Below are positions 5,170-9,187 of a stretch of DNA of 9,187 bases, piece after piece. This stretch comes from Lachnospiraceae bacterium UBA3863 (GTDB lineage Bacteria > Bacillota > Clostridia > Lachnospirales > Lachnospiraceae). The number at the start of each line of letters is the position of its first letter. Position 1 is the first letter of the stretch. The position numbers and the translations under genes are program-made. The stretch spans positions 1 through 9,187 of the forward strand of contig DGGX01000047.1 of assembly GCA_002392385.1 (NCBI GenBank), written 5' to 3'. Under the pieces are notes generated by a model. It saw nothing but the letters and a program-made list of their open reading frames with translations, did not search any database and was not told where the DNA came from.

Positions 5170-6943
5170 CAGAACCGGGCGGTATGCCTATAAAGACCTG
5201 AAATGGCATCATGAATATCTGCGCCCGGTCAGCACGGACGGCAGAAGACATCATCCCCTGAAGGCGCTGACGGTATCTGCCAGGGCGCATGCTCCGGAGG
5301 ATACAGAGGGAAGCTTCCGGATCAGCGCGCGCACCGGCAAGGTGACAGACTGCGGTTACGACCAGATCGTCTGTCTCTATACGGAGGTGCCGGCAGACTA
5401 TGATTTCTCCTTCCGGGCCCGGGTGACGGCGGAGACCTATCTGCCTGCCGCGAATCCGACATTTCAGGAGGCTTTCGGGCTCTTCCTGCGCGATACTATG
5501 GAGAAAGACGGGGAGACCGGTTACCCCTATTCCAATATGGCGGCTGTGGGCGGTTATTACGGCACCTACAATGTCTTCGGACGGACCGGCATCACGGCGG
5601 ACAGTATCGAAGACGTGCGGAACTTCTTCCTCTACGGCAGGGAGAGGCACCCTGAGGCCTATAGGATCGGGCCGGAGAGCCCGCGCACCTTCACCCTCTC
5701 CATCGAGCGGCGCGGGGCGGCCATCCTGGCGGACATGACCGATGAGGAGGGCAGGCACCTTCTCTATGAGGATACAGGAGACCGGGAGCGGACGCCGGGC
5801 AAGGGAGACTTCCAGAACTGGGAGGGGCGGGCCCTTATCGCCATGCCGGAAACGGCCTTCTCTCAGCGGGATACTAAGAAGAACTATATCGGCTTCCTGG
5901 CGGCGGCCGGCAGCAGCCTCCTTGTGGACAAGGACTCTGTGGAGCTCTGCCTTCTGCGCAGGCGGCCGGACAGAGACAGGAAAGAGGATCTGATCGTCTC
6001 TCCTTCCGGGGACTGCACGGGAGACGGCAGCGAAGAGGCGCCGCTGGACCTGCGGACGGCCGCGGCTGTCTCTACAGACGGACAGAGGATCCGCTGCCTG
6101 CCCGGCGTCTATGTCCTCGACAGTGACCTTGTGCTGGGCGGGACCGGTGTCCCTGGGCAGCCGCGGACCCTCTGCTGTGATAAGGGGGCGGCGGTCCTGG
6201 ATTTCGGAGGGAGACAGGCCGGTCTGCGTCTGTGCGGAGATCATTGGATCGTGGAGGGACTTGCGGTCATACGCGGCCTGGGCATCCGGATCGAGGGCAG
6301 CCATAATGTGGTCCGCCGGTGCGTATCCCACCACAATCTGGAGACGGGGATCCTGATCCGCCACCCGGACATGGCCGCGCCCAGAGAGGCATGGCCATGC
6401 GACAACCGGATCGAGGACTGCGATGCCTTCTGCAACATGGATCCCTCGGAGCATAACGCGGACGGCTTTGCCTGTAAGGTGGCGGCCGGCGAGGGCAATG
6501 CCTTCATCCGCTGCCGGTCCTGGCTGAATTCGGACGACGGATTTGACCTTTTTGCCAAGAACAGACGGACAGGGGCTGTGAAACTGACAGACTGCGTGAG
6601 CTGTCTCAACGGCTATGTCCTGACGGAAGACGGCACCATCCGGGAAACAGCGGGCAACGGGAACGGCTTCAAGCTGGGCGGGAGCGGTCTGGCGGTGGAT
6701 CACGAGGCCGAGAACTGCACAGCCATGGGCAATAAGCTGTTCGGATTCACCAGCAACTCCAATCCGCGGATGTGTCTGCGGCGCTGCACTGCCGGCGCTA
6801 ACAAAGAAAACTATAGTTATTATTATACCGGCTCTGCCTCCGCGGCCCGCAGGACCCTGGAGGATTGCGCGGAGCAGGAGACGTCTGTATTTGATCCCGG
6901 CTACTGGACCGGACTGGCCCGTAAGATCGGAAAGAACGACTGA
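5150..6943 (+). CDS. PL9-like parallel beta-helix polysaccharide lyase without signal peptide
   Basis: 597 residues from TTG 5150, chosen because GGGAGG (5135-5140) sits 9 bases upstream and sensible protein (RIRIFDRTGRYAYKDLKWHH) begins there; upstream in-frame codons back to 5012 are a shadow of the glycosyltransferase. Residues about 40-270 look like a concanavalin-type beta-sandwich (alternating strands, FGLFLRDT, TFTLSIERRG), and 281-585 like a right-handed beta-helix with IRIEGSHNVVRRCVSHHN-type rungs. In Dickeya Pel9A four Asp bind calcium and a Lys is the base; the equivalents here are Asp438 (NADGFACK), Asp462, Asp463 and Asp466 (NSDDGFDLF) and Lys508 (GNGFKLGG). The Asp spacing is the same as recalled for Pel9A; the loop before Lys is about six residues longer. 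PL9 enzymes cleave polygalacturonate by beta-elimination outside the cytoplasm. Here there is no signal peptide or lipobox and there are many Cys, so a cytoplasmic site is inferred. It lies between the ATPase/GT genes and the permease. A beta-helix C5-epimerase is an alternative. Confidence 0.8.
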   Translation: MRIRIFDRTGRYAYKDLKWHHEYLRPVSTDGRRHHPLKALTVSARAHAPEDTEGSFRISARTGKVTDCGYDQIVCLYTEVPADYDFSFRARVTAETYLPAANPTFQEAFGLFLRDTMEKDGETGYPYSNMAAVGGYYGTYNVFGRTGITADSIEDVRNFFLYGRERHPEAYRIGPESPRTFTLSIERRGAAILADMTDEEGRHLLYEDTGDRERTPGKGDFQNWEGRALIAMPETAFSQRDTKKNYIGFLAAAGSSLLVDKDSVELCLLRRRPDRDRKEDLIVSPSGDCTGDGSEEAPLDLRTAAAVSTDGQRIRCLPGVYVLDSDLVLGGTGVPGQPRTLCCDKGAAVLDFGGRQAGLRLCGDHWIVEGLAVIRGLGIRIEGSHNVVRRCVSHHNLETGILIRHPDMAAPREAWPCDNRIEDCDAFCNMDPSEHNADGFACKVAAGEGNAFIRCRSWLNSDDGFDLFAKNRRTGAVKLTDCVSCLNGYVLTEDGTIRETAGNGNGFKLGGSGLAVDHEAENCTAMGNKLFGFTSNSNPRMCLRRCTAGANKENYSYYYTGSASAARRTLEDCAEQETSVFDPGYWTGLARKIGKND

Positions 6944-6984
6944 GGGTCGCTGATTCAGAGATCTCTCCCGGAGTGCATTAAAGA

Positions 6985-7836
6985 ATGAACGAAAACAAAG
7001 GTTATCATATCCATATCACGGCGGAAGAGAGCCCCATGACCAGGAACCTGCGGGAGGTCTGGGAGTACCGGGACCTGATCCGCCTCCTGACAGAAAGATC
7101 CTTCAAGCTGATCTACAAGCAGACTATACTGGGCCCTATCTGGATCCTCCTCAATCCCCTCCTCACCAGCGGGATCTATACGGCGGTCTTCGGAGAGATG
7201 GCCGGTCTCAGCACGGCCGGGGTGCCCAAGTTCCTCTTTTATTTCTGCAGCCATACCCTGTGGACCTTCTTCGCGGACTGCCTGAGCAAGAACTCCTCCA
7301 CCTTCATCACCAACGCCAATGTATTCGGCAAGGTCTATTTTCCCAGGCTGACGATCCCCATCTCCACCATGCTGTCGGCATTCATCCAGTTCCTGATCCA
7401 GATGGCCATGGTCAGTGTCATTCTGATCTGGCACGTGGTGAGAGGAGAGGTGCATCCTGACTGGAGGCTGTTCCCCCTCCTGATCCCTGTCCTCCTTCTC
7501 ACGGGCCTCCTGGGCCTGGGTCTGGGGATCCTGATCTCCAGCATCACCACCAAATACCGGGACCTCCGGTATCTGGTCAGCTTCGGCCTCCATCTCTGGA
7601 TGTATATAACCCCTGTGATCTATCCGGTATCCCAGTTCTCCGGCGGGCTGATCAGGAAGATCCTCCTCCTCAACCCCATGACGGCCCTCATGGAGCTCTT
7701 CCGCATGGCCCTTCTGGGGACAGGTTACTTGGAGCCGGCCTCCCTGGCCTCCACCCTGGTCTTCACCCTTTTAGCTGTCTGGGGCGGCGTGAAGATCTTC
7801 AACCGGGTGGAGAGGACCTTTATCGACACCGTGTGA
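6985..7836 (+). CDS. ABC-2-type polysaccharide exporter permease (Wzm/TagG-like)
   Basis: 283 residues, close to the usual length for the family. Six membrane segments can be drawn at about 51-70, 82-100, 125-150, 163-187, 197-213 and 255-272. The N-terminus carries the amphipathic interface stretch typical of Wzm/TagG (REVWEYRDLIRLLTERSFKLIYKQTILGPIW in register, about 23-53), and the family hallmark KYRDLRYLVSFGLHLWMYITP lies at 190-210, followed by the NPM motif near 230. It would form a homodimeric channel for lipid-linked glycan, driven by the ATPase at 2823-4088. A CGGAG (6969-6973) precedes the ATG by 11 bases. The gene stands 41 bp after the lyase and is the last in the operon. Separation of permease from ATPase by two genes is unusual, since these partners are normally adjacent, but no second permease or ATPase is in the window. 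Confidence 0.9.
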   Translation: MNENKGYHIHITAEESPMTRNLREVWEYRDLIRLLTERSFKLIYKQTILGPIWILLNPLLTSGIYTAVFGEMAGLSTAGVPKFLFYFCSHTLWTFFADCLSKNSSTFITNANVFGKVYFPRLTIPISTMLSAFIQFLIQMAMVSVILIWHVVRGEVHPDWRLFPLLIPVLLLTGLLGLGLGILISSITTKYRDLRYLVSFGLHLWMYITPVIYPVSQFSGGLIRKILLLNPMTALMELFRMALLGTGYLEPASLASTLVFTLLAVWGGVKIFNRVERTFIDTV

Positions 7837-7880
7837 TTATTCATCTGACCCTTGCTTCTCACAGGGATCTAGTATAGAAT

Positions 7881-7926
7881 AGCCGTGTCATGTAGTCTTA
7901 TAAACTACATAGCACGGCTGTTTTTA
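7881..7926 (+). terminator. Rho-independent terminator of the glycan export operon
   Basis: Arms AGCCGTGTCATGTAGT (7881-7896) and ACTACATAGCACGGCT (7904-7919) pair over 16 positions with one G-U and one C-A mismatch, around a 7-base loop. A G and five T residues follow (7920-7925). It lies 45 bp after the permease stop and ends the operon before degV. Confidence 0.9.
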
Positions 7927-7987
7927 TACTGCATTCTCCATGACAAGGGAAAATGCGGGTACCAGGAAAGGAAAGAGGATCAGAAGA

Positions 7988-8842
7988 ATGGCGATCAGGA
8001 TCATTACGGACTCCGGCAGCGATATCCGGCAGAAGACGGCCCGCCGCTGGGGCGTGCGTGTCCTGCCCCTGACGGTCAGGTTCGGCGAGGAGGAGTACCG
8101 GGACGACGTGGAACTGACGGCGGACGCCATGTATGCGCGGATGGAAGAGAAGGGGGAGATCCCCCAGACCAGCCAGGTGCCGCCCTTTGATTTCGAAGAG
8201 GCCTTCCGGGAGGCTATGGAGGCAGGGGACGAGGTGGTCTGTATCACCTGCTCATCCGGCCTGTCCGGCTGTTATCAGAGCGCCATGATCGCGGCGGGAG
8301 AGTTCGACGGCAGGGTGTCGGTGGTGGACAGCCTCAATGTATGCGCCTCCCAGTATGTCCTGGTCCGCTATGCCCAGGGCCTGGTCCGCATGGGCAGGGA
8401 CCGGGAGGAGATCGTCCGCCGGCTGGAGAACAATAAAAAGCGTCTCCATGTCATCGCCCTGACGGAGACCCTGGAATATGCCGCCAAGGGAGGCCGTGTC
8501 TCCCGGGCCGTCGCCATGGCGGGAGGCCTTCTGAACATCAAGCCCATCATCACCGCCGGCCGGGAGGGCAAGGTGGAGCTGATCGGCAAGGCCAGGGGAA
8601 CAGCCCGCGCCTGGAGCCTCTTCTCCAAGCTGATAGAAAAGACGGGAGGCATCGACAGACGCCTCCCGGTGTGTATGGCTTATGCGGGACGATCGGATGA
8701 GAACATGCGCGCCTTCATGAAGGAAGAGGCCTCGCTCTTTGAAGGGCTGGAGGACCGGCTTCATACCACGCAGATCGGGGCGACCGTGGGGACCTATTCC
8801 GGCCCCGGCGCCATCGCGATCGGATTCTTCCACGCGATTTAA
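7988..8842 (+). CDS. DegV family protein (fatty-acid-binding, FakB-like)
   Basis: 284 residues from ATG 7988. GAAAGAGG (7971-7978) is at good distance upstream, and the protein then starts with the classic MAIRIITDSGSD. An in-frame ATG at 7940 would add 16 basic residues without family support. DegV proteins bind a fatty acid; as FakB they present it to the kinase FakA, making acyl phosphate for phospholipid synthesis. Visible motifs: TDSGSD (7-12), TSQVPP with Thr61 (61-66), SSGLSG with Ser93 (89-94), LEYAAKGGRVS in the middle and GTYSGPGA (268-275). Thr61 and Ser93 fit the carboxylate-binding pair known in FakB proteins. The usual GTH of the last motif is GTY here (Tyr270). The gene follows a strong terminator, so it should have its own promoter; none convincing was found. 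No fakA is in the window, and bacteria often carry several DegV paralogues. Confidence 0.92.
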   Translation: MAIRIITDSGSDIRQKTARRWGVRVLPLTVRFGEEEYRDDVELTADAMYARMEEKGEIPQTSQVPPFDFEEAFREAMEAGDEVVCITCSSGLSGCYQSAMIAAGEFDGRVSVVDSLNVCASQYVLVRYAQGLVRMGRDREEIVRRLENNKKRLHVIALTETLEYAAKGGRVSRAVAMAGGLLNIKPIITAGREGKVELIGKARGTARAWSLFSKLIEKTGGIDRRLPVCMAYAGRSDENMRAFMKEEASLFEGLEDRLHTTQIGATVGTYSGPGAIAIGFFHAI

Positions 8843-8849
8843 CACTATA

Positions 8850-8865
8850 ATCTGAGATATCAGAT
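8850..8865. terminator. Weak hairpin between convergent degV and GH94 genes
   Basis: ATCTGA-GATA-TCAGAT gives a 6-bp stem with a 4-base loop in the 33-bp gap between two convergent stop codons. The flanks are AT-rich (CTTATA on the right, ACACTATA on the left) but carry no real T-run. It may be a bidirectional terminator; the evidence is mainly its position. Confidence 0.3.
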
Positions 8866-8875
8866 CTTATACAGA

Positions 8876-9187
8876 TCAGGAGCGGCCCATGATGACTTGC
8901 ACGTCAGTGTGGGCCTTTCCCTTTACATAAGGGATCTTCGTGACCGCCCCCAGGTCCTGTCCGTCCACGATCAGGTGGGCGACGCCCTTCTCCACCTGGT
9001 CCGGATTGGTGACCTCGATGTCGTAGGTGCCCTCCCGGAAGCGCCTGGTGAGCCGGAAGCTCCCGAAATCGCCGGGCAGGCAGGGATCTATGACCAGGCC
9101 GTCGAAGGCCGGGCGCAGGCCCAGAATGTACTGGGAGATATTGACAAAAGTCCATGCCGCGGTGCCGGTGAGCCAGCTGTTCTTGCC
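8876..9187 (-). CDS. GH94 disaccharide phosphorylase (cellobiose/chitobiose phosphorylase type), C-terminal part
   Basis: On the minus strand the frame is open from the window edge to TGA (complement of 8876-8878), giving the last 103 residues of a gene that starts beyond the window. It reads KNSWLTGTAAWTFVNISQYI, then LGLRPAFDGLVIDPCLPGDF, then RRFREGTYDIEVTNPDQ, and ends VQVIMGRS. This order (WLTGTAAW, a GL-RP-DGL-IDPC-P patch, a KF/RFR-TY-I strand, a V-DG hairpin, an acidic last strand) is the C-terminus of GH94 enzymes. These cytosolic enzymes split beta-linked disaccharides with phosphate, releasing a sugar-1-phosphate. The catalytic Asp lies upstream, outside the window. Substrate (cellobiose, chitobiose, laminaribiose or other) cannot be told from this piece. 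It converges on degV with 33 bp between. Confidence 0.85.
   Translation of the reverse strand, partial: GKNSWLTGTAAWTFVNISQYILGLRPAFDGLVIDPCLPGDFGSFRLTRRFREGTYDIEVTNPDQVEKGVAHLIVDGQDLGAVTKIPYVKGKAHTDVQVIMGRS

Noticed and set aside
5126..6703. 525-codon open frame on the minus strand opposite the lyase gene
   Set aside because: A shadow of GC-rich coding sequence. The product is rich in Arg, Pro and Ala with no recognisable fold, while the plus strand carries a coherent lyase with catalytic motifs.
7852..7880. Possible degV promoter TTGCTT-17 bp-TAGAAT
   Set aside because: The -35 is poor, and transcription would start inside the terminator stem. TATACT at 7925-7930 has no matching -35 either.
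8904..9155. 83-codon minus-strand frame with an ATG near the right edge
   Set aside because: Wrong frame. The open frame ending at 8876 reads as a clear GH94 C-terminus.
1..9187. Search for tRNA, rRNA, riboswitch, insertion sequence or CRISPR
   Set aside because: No cloverleaf, rRNA-like, transposase or repeat-spacer pattern was noticed by eye on either strand.

Overview
The window looks like chromosome from a GC-rich Gram-positive anaerobe of the Clostridia, most like Lachnospiraceae. Signs of this are the class-II GalT, the DegV protein, the Cthe_2159-type beta-helix protein, the GH94 phosphorylase, strong GGAGG-type ribosome sites, and codons that favour G or C in the third position. No species can be named from the sequence alone.

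Layout. At 1-317 is the 3' end of a class-II galT (+). It converges on a gene at 1460-327 (-) for a secreted beta-helix carbohydrate-binding protein of the Cthe_2159 family. A 196-bp AT-rich divergent region (1461-1656) separates that gene from a compact rightward operon: GT4 glycosyltransferase (1657-2823), Wzt/TagH-type ABC ATPase with a C-terminal glycan-recognition domain (2823-4088), a second paralogous GT4 (4081-5169), a PL9-like parallel beta-helix polysaccharide lyase starting at TTG (5150-6943), and a Wzm/TagG-type ABC-2 permease (6985-7836). A strong rho-independent terminator (7881-7926) closes the operon. Then come a degV/fakB-like gene (7988-8842, +) and, convergent with it, the C-terminal 103 residues of a GH94 disaccharide phosphorylase (9187-8876, -), which runs off the window edge.

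How the genes may work together. The two GT4 enzymes would build a glycan on the cytoplasmic face. The Wzt/Wzm pair would export it, with the Wzt C-terminal domain choosing the cargo. The surprise is the fourth gene. It keeps all four Ca-binding Asp residues and the catalytic Lys known from PL9 pectate lyases, at near-identical spacing, but has no signal peptide and is Cys-rich. It sits between the two halves of the exporter, with its start inside the preceding GT gene. This suggests an intracellular lyase (or beta-helix epimerase) acting on a uronic-acid-containing glycan before export, or as editing or recycling. The divergently transcribed secreted protein belongs to a family known to bind acidic polysaccharide, which fits a uronate theme. 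This is the best candidate in the window for an undescribed system.

Control. The divergent region holds a good sigma-A promoter for the operon, an 11-bp-period TTAAG direct repeat of the kind bound by OmpR/PhoB-family response regulators, placed so it could serve both genes, and a small palindrome over the first gene's ribosome site.
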